Below, in pieces: positions 27,686 through 37,141 of a stretch of DNA of 64,000 bases. This DNA is from Hyphomicrobiaceae bacterium (lineage in GTDB: Bacteria > Pseudomonadota > Alphaproteobacteria > Rhizobiales > Hyphomicrobiaceae), in assembly GCA_016793635.1 (NCBI GenBank), contig JAEUMD010000008.1:62001-126000 (forward strand), written 5' to 3'. The notes under the pieces were generated by a model, which worked only from the letters and a program-made list of their open reading frames with translations, was not told the DNA's origin and made no database searches. Both the position numbers and the translations under genes were made by a program. Positions within the stretch are counted from its first letter, which is position 1. The number at the start of each line of letters is the position of its first letter.

Positions 27686-29695
27686 TCAAGCCATGACGCG
27701 GCGGGCTGCATCCGCCATCTTCTCGGCAGTGATGCCGAAGTGCTCGTAGAGCTGCGGCGCAGGAGCCGAAGCACCGAACCCGGTCATGCCGATGAAGGCG
27801 CCCTTGTCTCCCGTCCACCGCTCCCAGCCGAGGCCGGACGCGGCCTCGATGGCGACACGCGGCGCCGAACCGAGGACGGATGCGCGATACGCCGCATCCT
27901 GGCTCGCGAACAGCTCCCAGCACGGCATCGAAACGACGGCCGCCCTGATCCCCTCCTTGGCGAGGATGTCCGCTGCCTTGACAGCGAGCTCGAGCTCGGT
28001 GCCTGTGCCGATCAGCGTCACGTCGCGCTTGCCGCCTTCCGCCTCACGCAGCACATACGCGCCCTTCGCGGAAAGGTTCTCTTCGGTGTGCGTGGTCCGC
28101 AGCGTGGGCACCGCCTGGCGCGAAAGTGCCAGGACCGACGGCGCATCCTTCGTCTCGAGCGCGATGAGCCAGCACTCGGCCGTCTCGACCGGGTCGGCCG
28201 GACGGAACACGAGCGTGTTCGGCGTTGCGCGCAACATGGCGAGATGCTCGACCGGCTGGTGAGTCGGGCCGTCCTCGCCGAGACCGATCGAATCGTGCGT
28301 CATGACGTAGACGACGCGCTGCTCCATCAGCGCCGAAAGCCGCATCGCGCCGCGCGCATAGTCGGTGAAGACCATGAAGGTGCCGCCGTAGGGAATGAAG
28401 CCCTTGTGCAGGGCAATGCCGTTCATCGCCGCGGCCATGCCGTGCTCGCGCACGCCGTAATGCATGTAGCGGCCCGTGAAGTCCGTGGGCGTCACGGAGC
28501 GCTGGCCCTTGGTGACGGTGTAGTTGGAGTGCGTGAGATCGGCCGAGCCACCGAGCGTCAACTCGGTTGCGGCGTTGACCACGCCGAGCACCATCTCCGA
28601 CGCTTTGCGGGTCGCGACTTTCGGCGCCGTCGTCGACAGCTCCTGCTTATAGGCGTTCATCTTGGCGACGAAGTCGGCCGGAAGATCGGTGGCGACCTGC
28701 GCCTCAAACGCGCCGCCCTTCGGCGAAGCCTTGACGCGGGCGGACCATGCGGCGCGAGTGGCAGCACCACGCGACGAGATTTCGCGCCATGCGGAGAGGA
28801 TGGGCTCCGGCACCACGAACGGCTCATAGCTCCAACCGAGCTTCTCGCGCGCTCCTTTGATTTCCTCAGCACCGAGCGGCTCGCCATGGGCTTTCGCCGT
28901 TCCCGCGCGCGTCGGCGCACCGAACCCGATCACCGTGCGGCACGCGATCATCGATGGCTTGTCGGTGACGGCACGCGCCGCCTCGATGGCCTTCTCGATC
29001 GCCGCCGGGTCGTGGCCATCGACCTTGGAGACATGCCAGCCGGACGCATCGAAGCGCTTCACCTGGTCGGTCGACGTGGCGAGGCTCGTCGGTCCGTCGA
29101 TCGAGATCTCGTTGTCGTCCCACAGCACGATGAGCTTGCCGAGCTTGAGATGCCCGGCGAGGTCGATCGCCTCGTGGCTGATGCCTTCCATCAAGCAGCC
29201 GTCGCCGGCGATCACGTAGGTGTAGTGATTGACGAGATCATCGCCGAAGCGCGCCGCGAGCAGCTTCTCCGCGATCGCCATGCCGACTGCCGTCGAGATG
29301 CCCTGTCCGAGCGGACCGGTCGTCGTCTCGATGCCGAGCGCATGACCGTACTCGGGATGGCCGGCTGTGCGCGCGCCGAGCTGGCGGAACGACTTCAACT
29401 GGTCGATCCCCATGTCGTCGTAGCCGAGCAGGTAGTGCACGGCGTATTGCAGCATCGAGCCGTGCCCGGCGGAGAGCACGAAGCGGTCGCGGTCGGCCCA
29501 ATCCGGACGCGACGGGTCGATGTTCATGAAGCGCTTGAAGAGGACGGCGGCGACGTCCGCCATGCCCATCGGCATGCCCGGATGGCCCGATTTGGCCTTC
29601 TCGACGGCATCCATCGCGAGCGCGCGGACCGCGTTCGCCATGTCCCGGTAGTTCACCGCCGAAGAGTCGGCGGATGTCTTGTCGGCGATATTCAT
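27686..29695 (-). CDS. tkt: Transketolase
   Basis: 669 residues, full length. The thiamine diphosphate motif [14 protein letters not shown] leads to [13 protein letters not shown] near residue 155-190. The N-terminal half also has [15 protein letters not shown], and the pyrimidine domain has DLTHSNYT and [18 protein letters not shown]-type blocks before the C-terminal domain. It rearranges sugars in the regenerative phase of the Calvin cycle (CbbT). The SD GGGAGAT precedes ATG 29695, and pgk starts 17 bp after the stop. Confidence 0.97.
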   Translation of the reverse strand: MNIADKTSADSSAVNYRDMANAVRALAMDAVEKAKSGHPGMPMGMADVAAVLFKRFMNIDPSRPDWADRDRFVLSAGHGSMLQYAVHYLLGYDDMGIDQLKSFRQLGARTAGHPEYGHALGIETTTGPLGQGISTAVGMAIAEKLLAARFGDDLVNHYTYVIAGDGCLMEGISHEAIDLAGHLKLGKLIVLWDDNEISIDGPTSLATSTDQVKRFDASGWHVSKVDGHDPAAIEKAIEAARAVTDKPSMIACRTVIGFGAPTRAGTAKAHGEPLGAEEIKGAREKLGWSYEPFVVPEPILSAWREISSRGAATRAAWSARVKASPKGGAFEAQVATDLPADFVAKMNAYKQELSTTAPKVATRKASEMVLGVVNAATELTLGGSADLTHSNYTVTKGQRSVTPTDFTGRYMHYGVREHGMAAAMNGIALHKGFIPYGGTFMVFTDYARGAMRLSALMEQRVVYVMTHDSIGLGEDGPTHQPVEHLAMLRATPNTLVFRPADPVETAECWLIALETKDAPSVLALSRQAVPTLRTTHTEENLSAKGAYVLREAEGGKRDVTLIGTGTELELAVKAADILAKEGIRAAVVSMPCWELFASQDAAYRASVLGSAPRVAIEAASGLGWERWTGDKGAFIGMTGFGASAPAPQLYEHFGITAEKMADAARRVMA

Positions 29696-29716
29696 CTTTT
29701 TATCTCCCTCATCCTT

Positions 29717-30592
29717 TCAAGACGCGCGCCGTCTGGTCTCGATCAGTCGGTGGATCATCGGCGTCAGGATGAGCTGCATAGCGAGATCGAGCTTGTTGCC
29801 CGGAATGACGATCGAGTTGGCGCGCGACATGAAGCTGTTGCTTATCATCGACACGAGGTAAGGGAAATCGATGCCGCGCGGCGTCCTGAAACGGATCACG
29901 ACCATCGATTCGTCGGGGGTCGGGATCCAGCGGGCAATGAACGGATTGGACGTGTCGACTGTCGGCACGCGCTGGAAATTGATGTCGGTCTCGGCGAACT
30001 GCGGGCAGATGTAGTTGATGTAGTCCGGCATACGACGAAGGATGGTGTCGGTGACGGCCTCGGTCGAGTAGCCGCGGGCTGCTCGATCGCGGTGGATCTT
30101 CTGTATCCATTCGAGATTGATGACCGGGACGACGCCGATCTTGAGGTCGGCGAATTTGGCGACGTTCACCTTGTCGGTCACGACGGCGCCGTGCAGCCCC
30201 TCGTAGAACAGGATGTCGCTGCCCGGGGCCATGTCCTTCCAGGCTGTGAAGGTGCCCGGCGGCGAGCCGAGCGCCTCGGCCTCACGGTCGTCGTGGACGT
30301 AATGGCGTGTCTTGCCCTTGCCGGTCTCGCCATAAGTCCGGAAAACCGCCTCCAGCTCCTCGAGCAAGTTCGCCTCGGGGCCGAAATGGGAGAAGTTGTT
30401 GTTGCCGCCCTTGGCTGCCTCGGCCATCGCCGCCTTCATGTCGGCGCGGTTGTAGCGATGGAAGGCGTCGCCTTCGATCATGGCGGCGGTAATGCCCTCG
30501 CGCCGGAAGATCTGCTCGAAGGTGTGCTTGACGGTCGAGGTACCCGCACCGGAAGACCCGGTGACCGAGATGATCGGATGCTTTGCAGACAT
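29717..30592 (-). CDS. prk: Phosphoribulokinase, bacterial class I
   Basis: 291 residues, the length of proteobacterial octameric PRK. The P-loop SVTGSSGAGTSTVKHTF is near residue 10, EGDAFHRYNRADMK holds catalytic Asp and substrate Arg, and EGLHGAVVTDKVNVAKFADL follows. It makes ribulose-1,5-bisphosphate for RuBisCO. The ATG at 30592 is chosen because upstream residues are not family-like. It lies 19 bp after fbp and 21 bp before tkt, so these genes are clearly co-transcribed. Confidence 0.97.
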   Translation of the reverse strand: MSAKHPIISVTGSSGAGTSTVKHTFEQIFRREGITAAMIEGDAFHRYNRADMKAAMAEAAKGGNNNFSHFGPEANLLEELEAVFRTYGETGKGKTRHYVHDDREAEALGSPPGTFTAWKDMAPGSDILFYEGLHGAVVTDKVNVAKFADLKIGVVPVINLEWIQKIHRDRAARGYSTEAVTDTILRRMPDYINYICPQFAETDINFQRVPTVDTSNPFIARWIPTPDESMVVIRFRTPRGIDFPYLVSMISNSFMSRANSIVIPGNKLDLAMQLILTPMIHRLIETRRRAS

Positions 30593-30611
30593 TGAATATC
30601 TCTCTTGAGAA

Positions 30612-31664
30612 TCAGACCCGGAACAGACCGCGCTCACTGAAGAGCGGCGACTTCTGATCGCGCGTCGAAATTTCGGTGTGGTAGCGCGCGATGCGGGAAA
30701 CCTTGTCGGCCGATCCGAAAACCAGTGGCACGCGCTGATGCAGGCTGGCCGGCTGGATATCCATGATGCGCGTCACGCCGTCGGTGGCCGCGCCGCCCGC
30801 CTGCTCGAATACGAGGGCCATCGGATTGGCCTCGTAGACGAGGCGCAGGCGGCCGTTCTCGTAACCCTTCCGGCTGTCGCGCGGGTAGATGTAGACGCCG
30901 CCACGCACCATGATGCGGAACGCTTCCGCCACCATTGACGCCACCCAGCGCATGTTGAAGTCCTGCCCGCGCGGCCCCTCGGAGCCAGCCACCAGATCGT
31001 CGATGTAGTCGCGGATGGGTTTTGGCCAGAAGCGGTAGTTCGAGGCATTGATGGCGTATTCACGCTTGGACTGCGGCACGTGGACGTTGGAATTGGTCAG
31101 GCGGAACGTCCCGTCGCGTGGATCGAGGGTGAACACGTGCGTTCCCGCCTTCACCGTCAGAACGAGCGCCGTCTGTGGCCCGTAGATAAAAAAACCCGCC
31201 GCGAGTTGCTCGCGTCCCGGCTGCATCAGCGCCGACTCGATGCCGCCGGTTCCGGAAACCGGAACGGGGAAGATCGCAAAGATTGTTCCGATCGAGACGT
31301 TGGTCTCGATGTTCGACGAGCCGTCCAGGGGATCGATGGCGACGGCCAGCGGTTGCGTGGCATCCAGGATCTCTACTTCGTCCTGCTCCTCGGAGCCGAA
31401 TACGGCGACGGGGGCGGAAAGCAGGCCGTCACGGAACGCGGTGTTGGCCTCGACGTCGAGCCGCTTCTGTTGATCGCCGCCGCCGGCGTCACCCGATCCG
31501 ACCACCGCGCCGATTTCTCCGGCAAGCGGGCCGATGGCGATTTCGCGCGCAAGCCGTGCCGCTGCGCTGGCCATCGCCAGCACCGTGGCGGCCACATCGG
31601 CGCGCCCGCCAGCTTCGTTCCATTGCCCGAGATAGTCCTCGAGCGTCGTGTGCCCTTCACTCAC
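30612..31664 (-). CDS. fbp: Fructose-1,6-bisphosphatase, class I
   Basis: 350 residues. The metal-binding motif is FGSEEQDEVEILD followed by AIDPLDGSSNIETNVSIG near residue 115, and the substrate region has YSKRE-like PQSKREYAINASNYRFW. It dephosphorylates fructose- and probably sedoheptulose-bisphosphate (CbbF). The start is GTG 31664 with GGGAGGA 6 bp upstream, which is a strong choice. It is the first gene of the cbb operon and is divergent from cbbR across 149 bp. Confidence 0.97.
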   Translation of the reverse strand: MSEGHTTLEDYLGQWNEAGGRADVAATVLAMASAAARLAREIAIGPLAGEIGAVVGSGDAGGGDQQKRLDVEANTAFRDGLLSAPVAVFGSEEQDEVEILDATQPLAVAIDPLDGSSNIETNVSIGTIFAIFPVPVSGTGGIESALMQPGREQLAAGFFIYGPQTALVLTVKAGTHVFTLDPRDGTFRLTNSNVHVPQSKREYAINASNYRFWPKPIRDYIDDLVAGSEGPRGQDFNMRWVASMVAEAFRIMVRGGVYIYPRDSRKGYENGRLRLVYEANPMALVFEQAGGAATDGVTRIMDIQPASLHQRVPLVFGSADKVSRIARYHTEISTRDQKSPLFSERGLFRV

Positions 31665-31813
31665 GGCGTCCTCCCTGGATTTCTTTTTTGGCCACTGGCC
31701 CGATCATATCCGGGGCGAGGGCTCCTTGCTCCGCCGGCTGACGCGGCGGTTTTGATTGGCGGGGATACTAGGCACCGCTGGCGGGGCAATCAAAACTGAA
31801 TTATCTTTGCTGT
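31665..31813. promoter_or_regulatory. cbbR-cbb divergent promoter with inverted-repeat operator
   Basis: GTTTTGATTG (31749-31758) and CAATCAAAAC (31787-31796) are perfect 10-bp inverted arms 28 bp apart, each flanked on the inner side by a GGCGGGG. On the minus strand TATGAT (31708-31703) is a likely -10 for fbp, with no good -35, as expected for a LysR-activated promoter. One arm is 17 bp from the cbbR ATG, which suits autorepression. Binding by CbbR is inference from position and symmetry. Confidence 0.6.
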
Positions 31814-32752
31814 ATGAAAAGAAAAACTGCGTATGCGCCGATGGGCGGCGTCACCCTGAAGCAGCTCCGCGCTCTGGCCGCAGTGGTCGCGGAAGGCAGC
31901 AACGCCGCCGCCGCCAACCGCCTCAACGTGACGCCCCCCGCGGTCGCACTCCAATTGAAATTGCTCGAACAAGCCGTTGAAATGCCGCTGTTTGACCGGA
32001 TCGGCAACGGCATCCGGCCAACGCCCGCCGGGCTCGAGGTTCTGGCCGCTGCCGCCCGCATCGAGGGAGCGCTGACGGACTGCTCTGAGGCCCTGTCGAC
32101 AATCCGAGGCGGGGAGGGCGGGCGCGTCGCCGTGGGCGTGGTCAGCACCGCCAAGTACTTCTCTCCGCGCGCTTTTGCCGCGTTCACCCGGCAACATCCG
32201 TCGATCGAGATCGACCTGTTCGTCGGCAACCGCGCGGAGATCGTCGCGGAGCTGACCAGCTTCCGGCGCGACATGGTGATCATGGGCCGTCCGCCGGACG
32301 GGATGTCGGTACTTCGCGCGCCTATCGGGCCGCACCCGCACGTCGTCATCGCCCCGCCCGATCATCGCCTCGCGGGGCGCAAGAGCATCAGGCTCGCCTC
32401 TCTCGGCGATCAGAAGTGGCTCGTCCGCGAGAACGGCTCGGGCACACGGCTGCTGATGGAACGAGTGTTCGACGAGGTCGGACTGCGCCCGAAGATCGCG
32501 ATGGAGATCGACAGCAACGAAACGATCAAGCAGGCGGTGATGGCCGGGCTCGGCATCGCCTTCCTGTCAGCTCATACAGTGGAGCTCGAGCTGAAAGTCG
32601 GCCATCTCAAAGTGCTCGACGTGCGCGGGCTGCCGGCGATGCGGGAATGGTTCGCGGTTCGCCATGCCGAAAAGCGCATGCTGCCGGCGGCGGGCGAACT
32701 CTGGTCGTACCTCACGACGCGCGGGCGCGAGTTCCTGCCGCAGCTGGAATAA
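31814..32752 (+). CDS. cbbR: LysR-type regulator CbbR
   Basis: 312 residues. The N-terminal winged helix-turn-helix reads TLKQLRALAAVVAEGSNAAA and NVTPPAVALQLKLLEQAVEM, ending GIRPTPAGLEVLAAA. The effector domain follows from about residue 100. CbbR activates cbb operons in response to metabolites such as RuBP, ATP or NADPH, depending on species. Divergent placement against fbp is the standard arrangement. The ATG has no visible SD and lies close to the operator, so translation may be inefficient. GTG or internal ATG starts cannot be excluded. Confidence 0.92.
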   Translation: MKRKTAYAPMGGVTLKQLRALAAVVAEGSNAAAANRLNVTPPAVALQLKLLEQAVEMPLFDRIGNGIRPTPAGLEVLAAAARIEGALTDCSEALSTIRGGEGGRVAVGVVSTAKYFSPRAFAAFTRQHPSIEIDLFVGNRAEIVAELTSFRRDMVIMGRPPDGMSVLRAPIGPHPHVVIAPPDHRLAGRKSIRLASLGDQKWLVRENGSGTRLLMERVFDEVGLRPKIAMEIDSNETIKQAVMAGLGIAFLSAHTVELELKVGHLKVLDVRGLPAMREWFAVRHAEKRMLPAAGELWSYLTTRGREFLPQLE

Positions 32753-32813
32753 GCGCCGAAACCAACGCGAACCCAGCCCGCCTTGCATCCACCGTCGTTG
32801 GGCCAGTGCCACC

Positions 32814-34631
32814 TCAGGCCGGCGGCGTCGTCGAGACCGGCGGCTCATCGCTCGGCGCTGCGAGTTCGAGGTCGTTCAAAGCGTCGAGCAACGGCGTCAA
32901 CCCCTCGACGTCCTCGAGAACGAAGACCTCGATATCGTTGCGTGCCCGCTCGCTCCAGCCGGCGTTCTCGAGCATGCGGTCAGCCTTGGAGAACAGCCCG
33001 TGATTGCGGATGTCCTTGGCCGACATGATCTTCTCTTGCTCTTCTTGGGAATAGCCGCGCGGATTGTCCTTCATCCACTTCTTGCGCGCCTCGATCAGCG
33101 CCGACTTGCTCGACAGGCTTTCCTCCTCGCGCAGCACGTCGAGCTCGTCCTTCTTCCAGATCTGCCAATTCTGCCGGCGGTGCGGCCAGCGGATGAGGCC
33201 AAGGTCGTCCAGCACACCGGATAGCTGGTTCATCGCCAGCGCCTTTTCGGCCTCCCCCGGTTTCTGTGGATCGGCGCTATAGAGGTTCGGAATGACGAAG
33301 TAACTGTGCATGTAGTGGTGCACGAAGTGCTTGCGGACCCATTCGGTATTCATGCCTGGCGCCCGTGCCGCGGCGGCGCGGATCGCGTCCCTGATCTGCC
33401 GTTCCGTCTCTGCGGGAAAGCGCTTGCGCTCGGCCGGGGGCGGGTTGAGCGCCGTCAGCGCGAACAATCCGATATCGATCCCGACTGTGGCGAGCAGGGC
33501 AATGAGATCTCGGCCGGTGATCGGCTCGCCACCCGCCGTGCGATTGGGGCTGACCTTCCCGCCCGACATCACGTAATCGACGAGACTGCCGGCGTAGGCC
33601 CCCATGTTCGCCCAAAGGTTCTTGATGGCGTTGGCGACGCCGGCCGGCCCTTCGGTGAAGACGGCGGCGCGCAGTTTCAGCTCTGCCGGCTGTGCCGCCT
33701 GGTCGGCGGCCTGCGTCAACCTCTGGGCGAGCGTCGGATCGTAGCAGGAGAAGCCGGGCTTACCCGGCGCCACGTTGACCGCTTGTGCCAGCGCTCTCAT
33801 TTCAGCCGCCGTCGACTGGCCGAGCTCGTTGGAACGCGCGGCGATCGCACGGGCACGGCTTCTGATCTGGGACGAGCGCGCCTCGAACTCGCGCTGGCGC
33901 GCCTCGACCGTTTCGCCACCGAGGCTCGCCGCGGCCTGCTGCAGAAGCTCGACGTCGGCCTTGACCGGCTCGAGCCAGGATCTCTGAATACCATCGCGGA
34001 GCGAGGTGACGCCGTCGCGGACGCTGCGCCGGGCGTTGTAGAGCGGGCCGCGTCCTGCACCCGAGGCAACGCCACACGAGCCGCCGCTGGTTTCCTCACG
34101 CGACATCTGCCCATCGGACCAGACCGCCACGTTGTCGATCTGCGACTTCACCGCATCGAGCCTTGCAGCCACCGCATTGGAGGCGTCGCGCGCGTCCTCC
34201 TGCAGGGCGGCCATGCTGGTGCGCGTCGCCTCCTCGCCGGCGATCAGGCTCCACCAGAAACCGTACCCGAACCCGATCGACCACAACGCCAGGAAAATAT
34301 AGAGCGGGAACATGATGGCGCGATCGCGCCAGGAGCGGCCGATTCCGAAGCTCTCGCGCAGCGCGAGCCACATCAGAAACGAGAGGGCGATGACGACGGT
34401 CGCCACCAGAATGTCGTTTGTCACCGAAAGGCCGCCGACCAGCTCGCGGCCATGGCTGGCGCCGGGCGCCTGTGACACACCGATGATGAAGTCGGCCATG
34501 CCGTGCCACGTGCCGTAGGTGGAGATCAACAGCAACATCAGCGATGCGACGCCGACGAGTGTGTTCCTGCCGAAGACGTAGTCGACCGCACGGCCCCAGG
34601 CCGACTCTTTACCCACCCGCGGATCGGACAT
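32814..34631 (-). CDS. Unrecognised four-helix membrane protein with large soluble loop
   Basis: 605 residues; I do not recognise the family. Membrane segments are likely at about 24-43, 73-92, 104-131 and 376-396. Between the third and fourth lies a ~240-residue loop rich in Ala, Arg, Glu and Gln with coiled-coil character (residues ~140-290) and two cysteines (186 and 296). A ~210-residue soluble C-terminal part (KHFVHHYMHSYFVIPNLYS, later charged helices) follows. With an N-terminal cytoplasmic end, the loop would be periplasmic. ATG 34631 follows GGGGGTGAG; GTG 34634 is possible. It is convergent with cbbR and upstream of nothing on its strand. Confidence 0.7.
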   Translation of the reverse strand: MSDPRVGKESAWGRAVDYVFGRNTLVGVASLMLLLISTYGTWHGMADFIIGVSQAPGASHGRELVGGLSVTNDILVATVVIALSFLMWLALRESFGIGRSWRDRAIMFPLYIFLALWSIGFGYGFWWSLIAGEEATRTSMAALQEDARDASNAVAARLDAVKSQIDNVAVWSDGQMSREETSGGSCGVASGAGRGPLYNARRSVRDGVTSLRDGIQRSWLEPVKADVELLQQAAASLGGETVEARQREFEARSSQIRSRARAIAARSNELGQSTAAEMRALAQAVNVAPGKPGFSCYDPTLAQRLTQAADQAAQPAELKLRAAVFTEGPAGVANAIKNLWANMGAYAGSLVDYVMSGGKVSPNRTAGGEPITGRDLIALLATVGIDIGLFALTALNPPPAERKRFPAETERQIRDAIRAAAARAPGMNTEWVRKHFVHHYMHSYFVIPNLYSADPQKPGEAEKALAMNQLSGVLDDLGLIRWPHRRQNWQIWKKDELDVLREEESLSSKSALIEARKKWMKDNPRGYSQEEQEKIMSAKDIRNHGLFSKADRMLENAGWSERARNDIEVFVLEDVEGLTPLLDALNDLELAAPSDEPPVSTTPPA

Positions 34632-34908
34632 CACTCACCCCCAGAACAGACGCAGACACTCGTGGAGGGATAGCCGATATGAGGCCGCTTGTCGCGGGGG
34701 GCCAGGGGCACGGCAGCCGCGACGCCCGGAGGCGCCGCGCGAGCGCATGGCGATGTGGCGGGCCGATACAGGCTCCGCTTTCATCTCCCCGGATGGAAGA
34801 GCTTCGAAGCCGGCACCATGCCAGCGGCAGGGATGACGGCCCCTCGTCCGTCCTTCTCGACCCAACTCCGCGAGCCCGATACACACGAACCGACGAACGA
34901 TGCGGGGG

Positions 34909-36762
34909 CTATTCCGCCGCTTCCTCACGGCCGAACTGGAGATCGGCGAGGCGCGAGTAGAGGCCGCCGGCGCGCGAGAGGTCGCCATGCGTGCCCTCCT
35001 CGACGATCCGGCCACGCTCGAGCACGACGATGCGATCCACCTTCTGCACGGTGGCGAGGCGATGGGCGATGACGATGGTAGTGCGGTTCTTCATGACGCT
35101 TTCGAGCGCCTTTTGCACCAGCACCTCGTTCTCCGCGTCGAGCGCGCTCGTCGCCTCGTCGAGCAGCAGGATCGGTGCGTCCTTCAGGATGGCGCGGGCA
35201 ATGGCGAGACGCTGGCGCTGGCCGCCCGAGAGCGTCACGCCACGCTCGCCGAGGCGCGTGTCGTAGCCCTGCGGCAGTGCGCGTATGAAGGCATCCGCCT
35301 GCGCGGCGACGGCCGCCGCCTCGATTTCGGCGCGCGTCGCATCCTTGGCACCATAGGCGATGTTGGCGGCGACGGTGTCGGCGAAGAGCGCCACGTCCTG
35401 AGGCACCAGCGCGATCCGCGAGCGGAGTTGCTCCAGGCTCGCCTGCCGGACGTCGACGCCGTCGATGAGCACGCGCCCGGTCTGCGGATCGAAGAAGCGC
35501 AGTAGCAGGCTGAAGATGGTGGATTTGCCGGAACCCGAGGGCCCGACCAGCGCCACCGTCTGCCCGCGATCGACCTTAAGCCGCAACTGCTCGACCGCCG
35601 CGACCTCCGGCCGCGAGGGGTAGGCGAACGATACGTCCTCGAGTGCGATCTCGCCGCGCGGGGGCGTCGGCAACGGCTTCGGAACGGCTGGGGAGCGGAT
35701 TTCGGGCACCTCGGCAAGGAGCTCGGCAAGGCGCTCAGCAGCCCCCGCCGCTTGGCTCATCTCGCCCCAGACCTCGGAAAGCTCGGCCATGGCGCCAGCC
35801 GCGAACAGGGCATAGAGCACGAACTGTCCGAGGCGGCCGCCCGAGATCTCGCCCGAAACGACGGACGAGGCACCGAACCAAAGCACGCCGGTGACGCTGG
35901 CGACGACGAGGAAAATGGCGAGCGCCGTGAGACCGGCGCGGGCCTTGAGCCGGCGCCTGGCGCTTTCGAACGCCTGTTCGACAGCGCCACCGAACCGCGA
36001 GGAGACGGCCTCCTCGTTGGTGTAGGCCTGCATCGTGCGCACGGCGACGAGGTTTTCCGAAGCGAACGCCGACGCCTGAGCAAGGCTGTCCTGCGCCTCT
36101 CGCGACAGCCGCCGCACGACACGGCCATAGGCCACCAGCGGCAGCACGATCGCGGGGATTGCGATCAGCACCATCGCGGAAAGCCTCGGACTGGTCACGA
36201 ACATCAGCACGAGGGCGCCGATCAGCATGATGGTGTTGCGCAGCGCTTGCGACAGCGCCGTTCCAGCCGCCGCCTTGATCTGCGTTGTGTCGGCGGTGAG
36301 GCGGCTCATCACCTCGCCCGAATGCGTTCGCTCGAAGAAAGCCGGACCAAGTGCCGTCAAATGCCTGAATACGTCGGACCTCAGGTCGGCGACGACGCGC
36401 TCGCCGAGCCAGTTGACGAAATAGAACCGCGCCGAACTCGCGATCGCCAGGACGAGGCCGATCACGATCAGCATCGAGAAATACGTGTTGATGAGCGCAC
36501 CGTCGGAGCCGCCGAAGCCGTAGTCGATCATGCGACGGACCGCCATCGGCACGACCAGCATCGCGGCGGCCGAAACGACGAGGGCGACGCCGGCCGCCGC
36601 AACCATCAACGGATGGCGCATCAGGTAGGGCTTCAACGCCATCAGCGGCTTCAACGAGCGGCGCCGGCCGGCTGCGGCGTCGGCCGTCTCTTCCGCCGTG
36701 GTATCGTGAGCGGCTCGGCTGGGGGGCGCTTCGGACGAGGGACGCGGGCTCAATGCTTTCAC
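34909..36762 (-). CDS. MsbA-like ABC exporter (fused permease-ATPase)
   Basis: 617 residues. Six membrane helices occupy about residues 40-340, including FFERTHSGEVMSRLTADTTQIK in the coupling region. The ATPase has Walker A LVGPSGSGKSTIFSLLLRFF near 415, Q-loop VPQDVALFADTV, signature LSGGQRQRLAIARAI, Walker B ILLLDEATSALD and the H-loop His in IVIAHRL. It exports lipid or a hydrophobic compound as a homodimer, and the substrate is unknown. The start is taken as GTG 36762 behind GAGAGAGA, since the longer open frame adds unconserved sequence. The N-terminal ~40 residues are polar. Confidence 0.9.
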   Translation of the reverse strand: MKALSPRPSSEAPPSRAAHDTTAEETADAAAGRRRSLKPLMALKPYLMRHPLMVAAAGVALVVSAAAMLVVPMAVRRMIDYGFGGSDGALINTYFSMLIVIGLVLAIASSARFYFVNWLGERVVADLRSDVFRHLTALGPAFFERTHSGEVMSRLTADTTQIKAAAGTALSQALRNTIMLIGALVLMFVTSPRLSAMVLIAIPAIVLPLVAYGRVVRRLSREAQDSLAQASAFASENLVAVRTMQAYTNEEAVSSRFGGAVEQAFESARRRLKARAGLTALAIFLVVASVTGVLWFGASSVVSGEISGGRLGQFVLYALFAAGAMAELSEVWGEMSQAAGAAERLAELLAEVPEIRSPAVPKPLPTPPRGEIALEDVSFAYPSRPEVAAVEQLRLKVDRGQTVALVGPSGSGKSTIFSLLLRFFDPQTGRVLIDGVDVRQASLEQLRSRIALVPQDVALFADTVAANIAYGAKDATRAEIEAAAVAAQADAFIRALPQGYDTRLGERGVTLSGGQRQRLAIARAILKDAPILLLDEATSALDAENEVLVQKALESVMKNRTTIVIAHRLATVQKVDRIVVLERGRIVEEGTHGDLSRAGGLYSRLADLQFGREEAAE

Positions 36763-37141
36763 TCTCTCTCGATTGTGCCTTGCCAGTACGGCGGGCTGCG
36801 CCGCACGCCCACCACGGTCGGGACGCGGGGGCGGCGAACTTGGGCCAGGGCCGCGAATCCGGCCGGATCGACGGCCACGGGCAGGCGAATTCCGGGGGAA
36901 CATGCCCCACGGCGGATTGCATCTCAAGAACTTCCAGGCATCCCAGGGGATTGGCCGAATGGTCAGTGGGCACGCGCGAAGCCTGTGCGCCGCCACGATT
37001 CGGGTGCTTCCTCGGCCGTTGCAACCCCTGCACACTTGCCGAAAGACGATTCGATCAATTACGCAGATGCGATGCCGGCATCAGCGGTCGTGCGGACGGC
37101 CTCTCCCGAGGGGCGCGGCGAAGGTCAGGACAGGAGCCCCC
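36763..37141. promoter_or_regulatory. Divergent intergenic region, ABC exporter / L,D-transpeptidase
   Basis: 379 bp between two divergent genes. No ORF with protein-like composition is seen. A weak promoter-like pair CTTGCC...ATTACG lies near 37036-37064 in front of the transpeptidase gene, but the match is poor. I see no clear operator repeats. Confidence 0.3.

Noticed and set aside
27740-30595. Very long plus-strand open frame (~950 residues) opposite tkt and prk
   Set aside because: It spans two well-supported cbb genes and their junction, and its composition is antisense-like with no recognisable motif.
31665-31813. Small ORFs in the cbbR-fbp gap
   Set aside because: The gap is fully accounted for by promoters and the inverted repeat, and no frame has a ribosome binding site.
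33306-34475. Plus-strand open frame opposite the 605-residue membrane protein
   Set aside because: The minus-strand product has coherent membrane helices and a good start, while the plus-strand product is Arg/Gly-rich and without structure.
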